Part shown: positions 11,802 through 20,765 of the stretch, piece after piece | How positions within the stretch are numbered: the stretch's first letter is position 1 | Layout: every line of letters begins with the position of its first letter | Source of the DNA: an uncultured SAR116 cluster alpha proteobacterium | Lineage (GTDB): Bacteria; Pseudomonadota; Alphaproteobacteria; Puniceispirillales; Marisalimonadaceae | DNA length: 64,000 nucleotides | Direction of reading: 5' to 3' | NCBI GenBank assembly: GCA_902623995.1 | Contig: CACNWE010000002.1 | Span: 124,001-188,000, forward strand | The notes under the pieces: generated by a model | Seen by the model: only the letters and a program-made list of their open reading frames with translations | Database searches by the model: none | Told to the model about the DNA's origin: nothing | Position numbers and translations under genes: made by a program

Positions 11802-13091
11802 ATGAATAATAAAAATAAAATTATTCAAAAGCTTGCAATGCCATCTGCCGCAAAGCTTATAGAAGAAAAAAAAATAGATATAAATACTGTGGTTGGTACG
11901 GGTGTTGATGGAAGAGTAACAAAAGGGGATGTTCTTCTTCACTTAAACTTAATTAAAAATAATAAAATAGAAGAAGAAACTTCTAAGTCCCAGAAAAATA
12001 TTCTTAAAGGAAAGGAAAATGGTATGGATGTTATAGTACCAGTGTTAGGAGAATCTGTTGTAGAGGCAACTGTTTCCAAATGGATAAAGAAAAAAGGCGA
12101 CTATGTTGAAGTTGACGATCCAATTGTAGAATTAGAAACAGATAAGGTTACCTTAGAAGTTCCTGCTTCTATCACAGGGATATTAGAAAATACTGTTGTT
12201 TCTGAGGGAGACACAGTTGAAGTTGGAGCTTTATTAGGGACAATAATTGCTGGAGAAAAACAAGACAAAAAGGAAGAAGTTTCTGAAGAAGTAGAAGTTA
12301 AAGATGTAGAAAAAGAAAAACCAATTTCAAATAAACTTGAAGTTAAATCTAATAATCAAGTAACAGAAAACATTCGAAATGAAGATAATGTTAATCTTGA
12401 AGAGAGAATTCCGATGTCTCGTCTTCGTCAAGCTATAGCAAGGAGATTAAAAGAAGCTCAGAATAATGCAGCAATGTTAACAACGTACAATGAAGTTGAC
12501 ATGTCAGCACTAATGGAGATGCGTAAAAATTACCAAGAAAGTTTTGAAAAGAAGAATGGTGTAAGACTTGGTTATATGAGCTTTTTTGTTAAAGCATCGA
12601 TAGACGCTTTGAGTGAATTTCCGGCTGTGAATGCAGAAATAGACGGCAATGATATTATTTATAAGAATTATTATAATATAGGTGTAGCTGTTGGAACATC
12701 CCAGGGTTTAGTTGTTCCTGTTCTAAAAAATGCAGATAAAATGTCTTTTGGTGAAACTGAAGCAACAATTGCTGAATTTGGTAAAAGAGCAAAAGAAGGT
12801 AATTTAGCAATGTCTGACATGGCAGGTGGAACTTTTACTATCTCAAATGGGGGTGTTTATGGATCATTGATGTCTTCACCAATTTTAAACCCACCTCAAT
12901 CCGGTATTTTAGGGATGCACAAAATTCAAAAAAGACCAGTTGCAATAGGTGATAATATTGAGATTAGACCAATGATGTATCTTGCGCTTTCATATGATCA
13001 TAGAATAATTGATGGCCGTGAGGCAGTCTCTTTTTTAGTTAGGATCAAAGAAATAATAGAAGATCCTAGTCGTCTTGTAGTAGGTGCATAG
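11802..13091 (+). CDS. sucB: 2-oxoglutarate dehydrogenase E2 (dihydrolipoamide succinyltransferase) with N-terminal E3-binding domain
   Basis: A 429-residue E2 subunit with an unusual domain order. Residues about 11-48 form a peripheral subunit-binding domain ([14 protein letters not shown], then [15 protein letters not shown]), which normally lies between the lipoyl and catalytic domains. The lipoyl domain follows at about 75-147, with the lipoyl lysine at Lys115 in [13 protein letters not shown]. The linker at about 150-202 is charged and low-complexity and shows no second binding domain. The catalytic domain begins near [14 protein letters not shown] and ends with the active-site histidine and aspartate in [11 protein letters not shown]. 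Met75 (base 12024) coincides with the usual start of SucB proteins and has an AAGGAAAGG sequence before it, so a short form is conceivable. The frame is intact throughout. Confidence 0.95.
   Translation: MNNKNKIIQKLAMPSAAKLIEEKKIDINTVVGTGVDGRVTKGDVLLHLNLIKNNKIEEETSKSQKNILKGKENGMDVIVPVLGESVVEATVSKWIKKKGDYVEVDDPIVELETDKVTLEVPASITGILENTVVSEGDTVEVGALLGTIIAGEKQDKKEEVSEEVEVKDVEKEKPISNKLEVKSNNQVTENIRNEDNVNLEERIPMSRLRQAIARRLKEAQNNAAMLTTYNEVDMSALMEMRKNYQESFEKKNGVRLGYMSFFVKASIDALSEFPAVNAEIDGNDIIYKNYYNIGVAVGTSQGLVVPVLKNADKMSFGETEATIAEFGKRAKEGNLAMSDMAGGTFTISNGGVYGSLMSSPILNPPQSGILGMHKIQKRPVAIGDNIEIRPMMYLALSYDHRIIDGREAVSFLVRIKEIIEDPSRLVVGA
12006..12026 (+). promoter_or_regulatory. Possible internal ribosome site and start inside sucB
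   Basis: Inside sucB the purine run AAAGGAAAGG (12007-12016) stands eight bases, counted from its last AGG, before the in-frame ATG at 12024. Translation from here would give a 355-residue protein starting [11 protein letters not shown], which is where ordinary SucB proteins begin, and lacking the N-terminal E3-binding domain. The match is good, but purine-rich runs are common in this AT-rich coding sequence, so this is only suggestive. Confidence 0.35.
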
Positions 13092-13113
13092 TTTTTTAAG
13101 TTGAAGGTGTTTA

Positions 13114-14526
13114 ATGTCTGATAAAAAATTTGATCTTGTTGTTATTGGCGCAGGCCCTGGAGGTTATGTTGCTGCTATTGTCGCTGCTCAAAAAGGTATG
13201 AGAGTTGCCTGTGTTGAAAAACGAAAAACTCTAGGTGGAACATGTTTGAATGTTGGATGTATTCCATCTAAAGCATTATTACATGCTTCAGAACAATATG
13301 AAAATTCCATCAAATCTAATGGTAATGAAGAATGGGGTATTAGATACAAGGAAGTAAGCCTTGACTTACCAAAATTACTTAAAAAGAAATTGGGTATTGT
13401 AGATGAGCTAACAAAAGGAATAGATTTCCTGTTTAAAAAAAACAAAGTTACTAAATATATTGGTGCTGCAAAAATTTTATCTTCCAATGAAATTGAAATT
13501 ATGAATAATGAAAAAGCTGAAATAATTAATGCAGATAAAATTATTATTGCCACAGGATCTGAATCTACAAATCTCCCAAATATAAATGTAGATGAGAAAA
13601 AAATTGTAACATCAACTGGCGCTTTAGAATTGGATAAGGTTCCGGAGAAGATGATAGTCATTGGTGCTGGAATAATTGGACTTGAAATGGGTACTGTCTG
13701 GAGAAGACTAGGTGCGGAAGTCGAGGTGGTAGAATATCTTCCTAGAATTTTACCAGGTATAGATGATGAAATAGCCAACAATTTTATGAAAATACTTCAA
13801 AAACAAGGTGTGAAATTTAAATTAGCTCATTCGGTTGAAAAAGCACAAATCATTAATGACAAAGTATTGCTCTCCGTTAAAGATATTAATAATAACGCCT
13901 ATGATGAATTAGAAGCAGACGTTGCGTTGGTATCTGTTGGAAGAAAACCAAATACTAATGGATTGGGTTTAGAAAAATTAAGTTTGAAAATAGACAAGCA
14001 TGGTTTCATAGAAACAAATGAAAATTTTCAAACTTCAATATCAAATATTTATGCAATTGGTGATGTGATTAAGGGACCAATGTTAGCTCATAAAGCTGAA
14101 GAAGATGGTGTGGCAGCTGTAGAGATAATAAATGGGGAAGCAGGTCACGTTGATTACAATCTTGTACCAGGTATCATTTATACTTCACCTGAAGTGGCTG
14201 TTATTGGCAAAACAGAAGAAGAATTGAAAGCAGAAGGCATTGCTTACAACAAAGGAACATTTCCTCTAATGGCTAATAGTAGGGCTAAGGCTATTAGCCA
14301 TACGGATGGTATGGTAAAGATCCTATCAGATAAATCTACGGATAAGATACTAGGGGCTCACATGATTGGTCACGAGGCAGGAACTGTAATACACGAGTTA
14401 TCTATTGCAATGGGATTTGGTGCTTCATCTGAGGATGTGGCTAGAATTTGTCATGGTCATCCTACGGTAAATGAGGCAATCAAAGAAGCGGCTTTAGCAA
14501 CCTACTCAAAAGCAATACATTTTTAA
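13114..14526 (+). CDS. lpdA: Dihydrolipoamide dehydrogenase (E3)
   Basis: A 470-residue flavin disulfide reductase that reoxidises the lipoyl groups of E2 with NAD. FAD motif VVIGAGPGGYVAAI is at the N-terminus, the redox-active disulfide is in GGTCLNVGCIPSKALL, the NAD motif is IVIGAGIIGLEMG, and the catalytic His-Glu pair is in HGHPTVNEAIKEAAL. It is 22 bases after sucB and closes the TCA block. It may also serve pyruvate dehydrogenase or the glycine cleavage system, which are not in this window. Its stop overlaps by four bases with the stop of the opposite-strand SMR gene. Confidence 0.97.
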   Translation: MSDKKFDLVVIGAGPGGYVAAIVAAQKGMRVACVEKRKTLGGTCLNVGCIPSKALLHASEQYENSIKSNGNEEWGIRYKEVSLDLPKLLKKKLGIVDELTKGIDFLFKKNKVTKYIGAAKILSSNEIEIMNNEKAEIINADKIIIATGSESTNLPNINVDEKKIVTSTGALELDKVPEKMIVIGAGIIGLEMGTVWRRLGAEVEVVEYLPRILPGIDDEIANNFMKILQKQGVKFKLAHSVEKAQIINDKVLLSVKDINNNAYDELEADVALVSVGRKPNTNGLGLEKLSLKIDKHGFIETNENFQTSISNIYAIGDVIKGPMLAHKAEEDGVAAVEIINGEAGHVDYNLVPGIIYTSPEVAVIGKTEEELKAEGIAYNKGTFPLMANSRAKAISHTDGMVKILSDKSTDKILGAHMIGHEAGTVIHELSIAMGFGASSEDVARICHGHPTVNEAIKEAALATYSKAIHF

Positions 14527-14852
14527 TTTGCGCCCATTTTACTGTAAAAAACCAATAATATTACCCCAAGGATAATAAGTCCTAGACCTAAAATAGCTAA
14601 TAAATCAGGTATTTCTTTATATTTCAATGCGCCTAAAATTGTTATTGCAGAAATTCCAATAGCTGCCCAAATTGAATATGCTATAGCAATAGGAATGGTT
14701 TTCATAGCAAGCATCATAAAATAAAAAGCCGTTGCAAAACCTAATACAACATAGGTGGTAGGTAATAACTCTGTGAAATTATTGGTACTCTTAAGATGAG
14801 TGGTGCCAATTACTTCGCCAATAATTGCAATTAAAAGATAAAAATATCCCAT
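14523..14852 (-). CDS. Small multidrug resistance (SMR/EmrE-type) efflux protein
   Basis: A 109-residue protein with four membrane helices, the normal size of SMR transporters, which work as antiparallel dimers exchanging protons for quaternary cations or guanidinium. The essential membrane glutamate is Glu13 in LIAIIGEVIGT, and the loop-3 signature AYSIWAAIGISAITILG is present, including the conserved Trp. The sequence around Glu13 resembles EmrE-type pumps more than Gdx guanidinium exporters, but the substrate is not certain. Convergent to lpdA; reads alone on its strand. Confidence 0.9.
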   Translation of the reverse strand: MGYFYLLIAIIGEVIGTTHLKSTNNFTELLPTTYVVLGFATAFYFMMLAMKTIPIAIAYSIWAAIGISAITILGALKYKEIPDLLAILGLGLIILGVILLVFYSKMGAN

Positions 14853-14937
14853 ATATATTCCTTCATTTAGTTTTGTTTATACTATTTGACTTTTTCAAAT
14901 ACAATATGAGAGAATTAAAATTTTACGGTGTTATATA

Positions 14938-15714
14938 ATGGACGAAATAAAACTAACAGAAAATCATTTATCGAATGATAATTATCTTGAAGAACGAAAA
15001 GACTTGGCCGCTGCATTTAGATGGGCAGAAAGAAATAATTTGCATGAAGCAGTAGCTAATCATTTCAGTCTTGCAGTAAATCCAGAAGGCACTCAATTTT
15101 TAATGAATCCAAATATGTGGCATTTTTCAAGGATAAAGGCTTCTGATTTACTTTTACTAAATGTTGATGATAAGTCAGTTCTTTCAGGAGATAATCCACC
15201 AGATGCAACAGCATGGGGATTACATGGAGCTATTCATAAATTATGTCCACACGCAAAATGCATAATGCATGTTCACTCTGTTTATGCAACGACTTTAGCT
15301 TCTATTGATGAATGTATTTTACCTCCAATTAATCAAGTTGCATCTATGTTTTTCAACAGACAAGTAGTGGACAAAAACTATGGAGGATTGGCTTTTGAAG
15401 AGGAGGGTAAAAGATGCGCAGATTTACTTTCCAACCCAAAAAAACATACCTTTATAATGGGAAATCATGGAATATTAATGTTTGGGCAAAATGTTGCTGA
15501 AACTTTCAATAGACTATTTTATTTTGAAAGAGCAGCTAAAATATATGTACAAGCTCTTCAAACTGGAAAAACACTAAGCATATTAGATGACGATATTGCT
15601 GAGAAAACTGCTCAGGAATTAGAAAATGAAGAGTTTCCCAACTCTGCGGGAACTGCTTTTTTAAGAGAGATAAAACTTATTCTTGATCAAGAAAAGTCTG
15701 ATTATTCTCAATAA
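14938..15714 (+). CDS. Class II aldolase/adducin-family protein
   Basis: A 258-residue class II aldolase/adducin domain protein. The metal-binding histidines are visible in CIMHVHSVYATTLA, and a third in MGNHGILMFG; the substrate-binding part WGLHGAIHKLCPHAKC precedes them. The family includes fuculose- and ribulose-phosphate aldolases or epimerases and also many enzymes of unknown substrate. This one has the Trp/His-rich N-terminal pattern (FRWAERNNLHEAVANHFSL) of the alphaproteobacterial 'class II aldolase and adducin N-terminal domain' group, whose reactions are mostly undefined. No sugar-kinase partner is nearby. Confidence 0.85.
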   Translation: MDEIKLTENHLSNDNYLEERKDLAAAFRWAERNNLHEAVANHFSLAVNPEGTQFLMNPNMWHFSRIKASDLLLLNVDDKSVLSGDNPPDATAWGLHGAIHKLCPHAKCIMHVHSVYATTLASIDECILPPINQVASMFFNRQVVDKNYGGLAFEEEGKRCADLLSNPKKHTFIMGNHGILMFGQNVAETFNRLFYFERAAKIYVQALQTGKTLSILDDDIAEKTAQELENEEFPNSAGTAFLREIKLILDQEKSDYSQ

Positions 15715-15811
15715 CAATCCAAATTCAGAATAGTACTTTTAAACTTATTTACGATTATTTAAATAAGTAAATTCAAAGACTTTTAATAAAGTTAAAAATA
15801 TAATTTTTACT

Positions 15812-15840
15812 CTTGAAAAACTAGTTTTAATTACCAATTT
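15812..15840 (+). promoter_or_regulatory. Putative RpoH (sigma-32) promoter of htpG
   Basis: CTTGAAA at 15812-15818 and CCAATTT at 15834-15840 are separated by 15 bases. Compared with the E. coli sigma-32 consensus CTTGAAA-N11-16-CCCATNT, the -35 box matches fully and the -10 box at all but one informative base. Position is right: about 35 bases before the htpG start, ahead of a heat-shock gene. The alphaproteobacterial RpoH consensus (CTTG, then CYTATNT) also fits the -35 part. Confidence 0.6.
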
Positions 15841-15874
15841 ACAATATAAATCAACAAAAATTAAGGTAATTTCT

Positions 15875-17773
15875 ATGACTAATATGAACAACAAATTTGA
15901 AGCTGATACTGGGAAAATTTTAGATATAGTCATCAATTCATTGTACTCAGAAAGAGAAATATTTTTGCGTGAATTAATTTCAAACGCTTCAGATGCTCTA
16001 GATAAAAGAAAATATCTTGGTTTAACAGATAAAAAAATTGCTAATTCATCAGAAACCCCAGAAGTAATAATTGAAGTGGATAATAAAGAAAAAACTCTAA
16101 CTATTTCTGATAATGGTATAGGTATGAATGAGGAAGATCTTAAGTCATCATTAGGAACAATAGCAAGGTCAGGAACAAAAGCTTTTTTAGAACAAATTTC
16201 AAAAAGTAATAAAGATAAAAAAACTGATATGTCAATGATTGGTCAATTTGGTGTAGGTTTTTATGCTTCATTTATGGTAGCTGACGACGTAGAAGTAATA
16301 TCTAAGAAAGCAGGTGACAGCCAAGCGTGGAAGTGGTCTTCAGATGGTAAAACTGGTTTTAATTTAGTTAAAGCTGACAAAGATAATTTTGGAACATCTA
16401 TTTTATTAAAACTTAAAAAAGATGCAAAAGAGTTTTTGGAAGAAACTAGACTTCAATTTATTGTAAGGAAGTATTCGGATCATATTTCTTATCCTGTAAA
16501 ATTAAGCCAAAAAGATAAAAAAGACTCTGAAATTAAAACATTAAATGAAGCATCTGCCCTTTGGACTCGTCCTGCTAAAGAAATTAAAGATGAACAATAT
16601 CAAGAATTTTTCTCTCATATAGGTGCGGGATTTGGAAAGCCACTCTTAACAATGCATAATAATACAGAAGGAACAATTAGTTATACTAATCTTATTTGTA
16701 TACCATCTACTAGACCTTTTGATTTATTTAATCCTGATAGAAAATCATCTTTAAAATTATATATTAACAGAGTTTTCATAACTGATAAATGCGATGCATT
16801 GATACCTAGTTATCTAAGATTTATAAAAGGTCTTGTTGATACACAAGACATAGATTTGAATGTTAGTAGAGAAATGCTTCAAAATAATCCTGCTGTTGCA
16901 AAAATTAGCAAATCTTTAGTTGGTAAAATTTTAAGAGAGCTTAAAAAAGTTAGTGAAAAAGATACGGATGGTTATAAGAACTTCTGGAAAGAATATGGAG
17001 CCGTTCTTAAAGAAGGTTTATATGAGGATGCAGAAAGAAAAGAAATATTGTTAGATTTATGTAGGTTTTCGACTAATGAAAGTGAAGATCCAATATCTCT
17101 ATCACAATATTTAGAAAAAATGCCTGATACACAAAAAGAAATTTATTACATTTCAGCTGAAACAAGCGCTCAAGCCTTAGCTAGTCCACATTTAGAAGGT
17201 TTTAAATCAAAAAACATACCAGTGCTAATAATGACAGATGCAATAGATCAATTTTGGTTACCAATGGTTGGATCTTTTAAAGAAAAGAAATTTACATCAA
17301 TAACTCAAGGTAAAATAAATTTAGATGAATTAGACTCAAAAAATAAAGATAAAAAAAATAAGTCTAATAATGATAAAGATAAACAAGACAAAGAGTATGT
17401 AGATTTAATTGCTCAACTAAAAGTTGTTTTGGGAGATCAAATCAAAGACATAAGGTTATCCTCTAAATTGACAGATAGTCCGGTATGTCTAGTAGCAGAC
17501 GAGGGTGATATGGATATAGCCATGGAACAATTAATGGCTCAAAGAGACTCTAACTATAAAGGAGCCCCGAGAATATTAGAAATTAATGGAGATCATTCTT
17601 TAATCAAAAATATGAAATCACTTCTAAGTAAAAAAGAAAGTAATGATTTAGTAAGTGATGCTGGAACGCTTTTATTTGAACAAGCAAGGCTAATGGAAGG
17701 CAAGATGCCAGCTGACCCTGCACAATTTAGTAAGATAATGAACCAATTTTTATTAAAGGCCATACCTAACTAA
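15875..17773 (+). CDS. htpG: Molecular chaperone HtpG (Hsp90)
   Basis: A full-length 632-residue bacterial Hsp90. The N-terminal ATPase domain shows NKFEADTGKILDIVINSLY, IFLRELISNASDALDK, ISDNGIGMNEEDL and the lid stretch GQFGVGFYASFMVAD. The middle domain has the catalytic-arginine region with LYINRVFITD and IDLNVSREMLQ. A lysine/aspartate-rich linker lies near residues 488-506, before the C-terminal dimerisation domain. AAGG eight bases before the ATG supports the start, and an RpoH-type promoter lies just upstream. It aids folding of client proteins in the cytosol under heat or oxidative stress. Confidence 0.97.
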   Translation: MTNMNNKFEADTGKILDIVINSLYSEREIFLRELISNASDALDKRKYLGLTDKKIANSSETPEVIIEVDNKEKTLTISDNGIGMNEEDLKSSLGTIARSGTKAFLEQISKSNKDKKTDMSMIGQFGVGFYASFMVADDVEVISKKAGDSQAWKWSSDGKTGFNLVKADKDNFGTSILLKLKKDAKEFLEETRLQFIVRKYSDHISYPVKLSQKDKKDSEIKTLNEASALWTRPAKEIKDEQYQEFFSHIGAGFGKPLLTMHNNTEGTISYTNLICIPSTRPFDLFNPDRKSSLKLYINRVFITDKCDALIPSYLRFIKGLVDTQDIDLNVSREMLQNNPAVAKISKSLVGKILRELKKVSEKDTDGYKNFWKEYGAVLKEGLYEDAERKEILLDLCRFSTNESEDPISLSQYLEKMPDTQKEIYYISAETSAQALASPHLEGFKSKNIPVLIMTDAIDQFWLPMVGSFKEKKFTSITQGKINLDELDSKNKDKKNKSNNDKDKQDKEYVDLIAQLKVVLGDQIKDIRLSSKLTDSPVCLVADEGDMDIAMEQLMAQRDSNYKGAPRILEINGDHSLIKNMKSLLSKKESNDLVSDAGTLLFEQARLMEGKMPADPAQFSKIMNQFLLKAIPN

Positions 17774-17782
17774 TTGAATAAT

Positions 17783-19015
17783 TTAGCTTTTCCTTATTAA
17801 AAAATAAAAGCCAGTTGCAATAAGACTTATTAAACCAAGATATACGTTTATTCGAAGCGTTTGGTCAACTGGGATTAGTGTTATTATCCATGACAAGTTA
17901 ATCAATCCTAGTGGGGCTGTTCCAATACAAGTTACTAGTATACCAAAGTTATTACCCCTAGAAGTTGTTGAGGCCTGGTATACTAAAGCTCCTTGCATTG
18001 TACTGAACCCTGAAAGAAAGATCCCTCCACAAGTTAAACTTATAAAAGCTATTAATAAGTTAGGTGAATAAGAAAACAAATACATACCAAAAAAGAAACC
18101 TCCCACACCAGTAATAAAAATTAAAGAAAGATATTTTTGAGGTGAAATATTTCCAATGAGTAAGGCACCTATAAGCGCTCCTAAACCTTCTGAAGATGCC
18201 AGAATACCAATATTAAATTCAGATAACATTAGCTTTTCTCTACCTAATACAGGTATTAATGAAACTAATGGAAACCCAAAAACATTAAAAATTAGGGTGG
18301 TTATTAATACGAACCTTAAACTAATTAAATTATAAGCATTTTTACTAGTTTTTAAGATTTCACCTAAAAGTCCATGTGCCCAATGCTCTTTGATGTTTGA
18401 AACTATTTTGTTTGAAGAGTTTAAAAAATTTTTATTATTTGTATTATCTTTAAATCTAAATATTAATCCGAGCGCAAAAATATACATCAATAATTGAAGA
18501 CAAAAAATACCTGATAAACCCACAAAAGCATATAAAGATCCAGCACAAAGAGGTCCAATTAACCGTGTTGCGTTGTTAGAAAGGGTTTCCATTGCTAGAG
18601 AAGAACTTAAAAGATTTTTTTTAATATTCTCTGCTAATACACGTCTTCTAACAGCAAGATCTACAACCCAAGTAATTCCATTTATAAATGCAAGAGTAAA
18701 TGCAAAATAAACATTAAAATTATTTGTAATGACTAATATTACGCTTGTTGCAGTGAAAATATTAGATAAAGCATAAATAATTTTAATTAATAATAATGGT
18801 GATATTCTTTCTGAGATAGTACCTATTATTATTCCTAAGAGGCTCATAGGTAACATTCTTGCTGCAAAAATTATCGTAACTAAATATGGAAGTCCGAGCT
18901 CTTGCAGTGCGTATAAACTTAGTGCTAAAAACTCCATTGCTCTAGCAATGCCAGTCATTCCACCGGCACCCCAAAGAACTCTAAAGTCTTGATTTTTAAA
19001 ACATTCTTTAATCAT
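17783..19015 (-). CDS. Major facilitator superfamily permease
   Basis: A 410-residue protein with about twelve hydrophobic helices, the MFS layout. The loop after the first two helices carries LLGIIIGTISERISPLLLIK, a degenerate form of the MFS motif A, and AVRRRVLAENIKKN follows helix four as in the DHA3-like (MefA/enterobactin exporter-like) group. A gene on the same strand (VOC protein) ends nine bases upstream, so the two may be co-transcribed. The substrate is unknown; export of a small compound is a reasonable guess from the subgroup. Confidence 0.85.
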   Translation of the reverse strand: MIKECFKNQDFRVLWGAGGMTGIARAMEFLALSLYALQELGLPYLVTIIFAARMLPMSLLGIIIGTISERISPLLLIKIIYALSNIFTATSVILVITNNFNVYFAFTLAFINGITWVVDLAVRRRVLAENIKKNLLSSSLAMETLSNNATRLIGPLCAGSLYAFVGLSGIFCLQLLMYIFALGLIFRFKDNTNNKNFLNSSNKIVSNIKEHWAHGLLGEILKTSKNAYNLISLRFVLITTLIFNVFGFPLVSLIPVLGREKLMLSEFNIGILASSEGLGALIGALLIGNISPQKYLSLIFITGVGGFFFGMYLFSYSPNLLIAFISLTCGGIFLSGFSTMQGALVYQASTTSRGNNFGILVTCIGTAPLGLINLSWIITLIPVDQTLRINVYLGLISLIATGFYFLIRKS

Positions 19016-19023
19016 TTAAGTTG

Positions 19024-19440
19024 TTAGGAAATTTTTTGATGGACTTCAATTACATTACCCTCTGGATCTTGAAAGAAAACTTGGTGCCATTCTCTAGCGA
19101 AAGTAGTTCCGTAGTCTGAAAATGGTATATTATTATCCCTTAATTTTTTTAGAAATGACTTAATATCATTAGTTCTAAATGCTATATGTCCTTGATCAAC
19201 AGGATTAATTGTTTGATTATTTTTAAAAGCAACATTTAAGTCTCTTTCAGCTAAATGCATCTCTATTTTACCTTCAGTAACAAAATTTATTTTTCCACTA
19301 TATCCACTATCAGCTGTTTCTTCTGTTCTAGGAAAGTTTTCAATAGGAATGCTATCCATATATAAAATGTTTTTATAAAAATCATTCATTTTGTCTACAT
19401 CTTTAGATACAAAGTTAATGTGGTGGAATTCTAACTTCAT
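19024..19440 (-). CDS. VOC/glyoxalase-fold metalloprotein
   Basis: A 138-residue vicinal-oxygen-chelate protein: begins MKLEFHHINFVSKDVDKMNDF and ends DPEGNVIEVHQK, with paired beta-alpha-beta-beta-beta modules. Candidate metal ligands are the His in FHHINF, a His in GHIAFRT, and the Glu in NVIEVHQ. A longer frame opens at a TTG at 19452, but ATG at 19440 has GGAGA six bases upstream and is the better start. Related proteins are glyoxalases, dioxygenases or fosfomycin-type resistance enzymes; the actual reaction cannot be said. It precedes the MFS permease. Confidence 0.8.
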   Translation of the reverse strand: MKLEFHHINFVSKDVDKMNDFYKNILYMDSIPIENFPRTEETADSGYSGKINFVTEGKIEMHLAERDLNVAFKNNQTINPVDQGHIAFRTNDIKSFLKKLRDNNIPFSDYGTTFAREWHQVFFQDPEGNVIEVHQKIS

Positions 19441-19574
19441 TTTAATCTCCAAAGTATTTATTGATTATCATTTTTTTGTTATTTAAATTAATATTAATAA
19501 CTAGAAATAAGCTAGTAATATATAAATAAATTTATATATATATAATTCAAATCTATTTGCTTATGAGGACTAAT

Positions 19575-20765
19575 ATGCCAGACAGCACCATTCAAGTAGA
19601 AAATTCTGTTTCTAATGATGAAATGATAACAGAGGTTAGAGACTCTGTAGCTAAACTATGTGGAGATTTTCAAGGAGAATATTGGCGAAAACTCGATAGA
19701 GAACAAGCTTATCCAACAGAATTTGTCAAAGCACTAACTGATGCTGGTTTTTTAGGAGCCCTGATACCAGAAGAATATGGAGGTGTTGGTTTAGGAATGG
19801 TAGCTGCTTCGGTTATTTTAGAAGAAATTCATCATCAAGGATGCAATGCCGCAGCATGTCATGCGCAAATGTATACTATGGGAACCGTCCTTAGACATGG
19901 TTCTCCTGAACAAAAACAAGAATATTTACCAAAAATAGCTGATGGATCTCTAAGATTACAAGCGTTTGGTGTAACAGAACCAACAAGTGGCACAGATACA
20001 ACGAGTTTGCGTACAGTAGCAGTTCGTGATGGTGATGACTATGTAATTAACGGTCAAAAAATTTGGACAAGCAGAGCAGAACACTCAGATTTAATGTTAC
20101 TCTTAGCAAGGACAACACCTTTAAATGAAGTTAAAAAGAAAACGGAAGGTCTTTCTGTTTTTCTCTTAGATATGAGAAAAGCAAAAGGTAATGGCCTTAC
20201 AATTAGACCAATACGAACAATGATGAACCATTCTACAACTGAAGTTTTTTTTGATAATTTAAGAATACCAGCCACGAGTCTTGTTGGCGAAGAAAATAAA
20301 GGTTTTAGATATATTTTATCTGGTATGAATGCAGAGAGAATCCTCATAGCTGCAGAGTGTATTGGGGATGCTAAATGGTTTACTAAAAAATCCACAAATT
20401 ATGCTAATGACAGAAATATTTTCGGAAGAGCAATTGGTCAAAATCAAGGTATTCAATTCCCAATAGCAAGGGCATATGCGCAAATGAAAGCAGCTGAATT
20501 AATGGTATACCACGCAGCAAGGCTTTATGAAGCCGGAAAGCCTATAGGAGAAGAGGCTAATACAGCTAAATTGCTTGCAGCGGATGCGTCATGGGCAGCA
20601 GCAGAAGCATGTGTGCAAACTCATGGGGGATTTGGTTTTGCAGAGGAATATGACGTAGAGAGAAAGTTTAGAGAAGCCAGGTTGTATCAGGTGGCTCCAA
20701 TATCAACCAATTTAATTTTATCTTACTTAGCTGAGCATGTTTTAGGAATGCCGAGATCTTATTAA
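19575..20765 (+). CDS. Acyl-CoA dehydrogenase
   Basis: A FAD-dependent acyl-CoA dehydrogenase of 396 residues from the chosen ATG, which has GAGGA five bases upstream; a TTG at 19557 and an ATG at 19563 would add a few residues. Motifs: AFGVTEPTSGTDTTSLRT (FAD contact), GQKIWTSRAEHSD, FRYILSGMNAERILIAAECIG and THGGFGFAEEYDVERKFREARL. The Glu in MNAERI sits where isovaleryl-CoA-type members carry their catalytic base, while the MCAD-type YEGT glutamate position reads YQVA; this favours a short or branched acyl-CoA substrate, by analogy only. Its stop overlaps the stop of the opposite DUF4340 gene by four bases. Confidence 0.9.
   Translation: MPDSTIQVENSVSNDEMITEVRDSVAKLCGDFQGEYWRKLDREQAYPTEFVKALTDAGFLGALIPEEYGGVGLGMVAASVILEEIHHQGCNAAACHAQMYTMGTVLRHGSPEQKQEYLPKIADGSLRLQAFGVTEPTSGTDTTSLRTVAVRDGDDYVINGQKIWTSRAEHSDLMLLLARTTPLNEVKKKTEGLSVFLLDMRKAKGNGLTIRPIRTMMNHSTTEVFFDNLRIPATSLVGEENKGFRYILSGMNAERILIAAECIGDAKWFTKKSTNYANDRNIFGRAIGQNQGIQFPIARAYAQMKAAELMVYHAARLYEAGKPIGEEANTAKLLAADASWAAAEACVQTHGGFGFAEEYDVERKFREARLYQVAPISTNLILSYLAEHVLGMPRSY

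Noticed and set aside
13188-13781. Long reverse-strand reading frame (197 codons) across lpdA
   Set aside because: It lies wholly inside an essential gene with intact motifs on the other strand; composition is a mirror of the sense codons and shows no domain.
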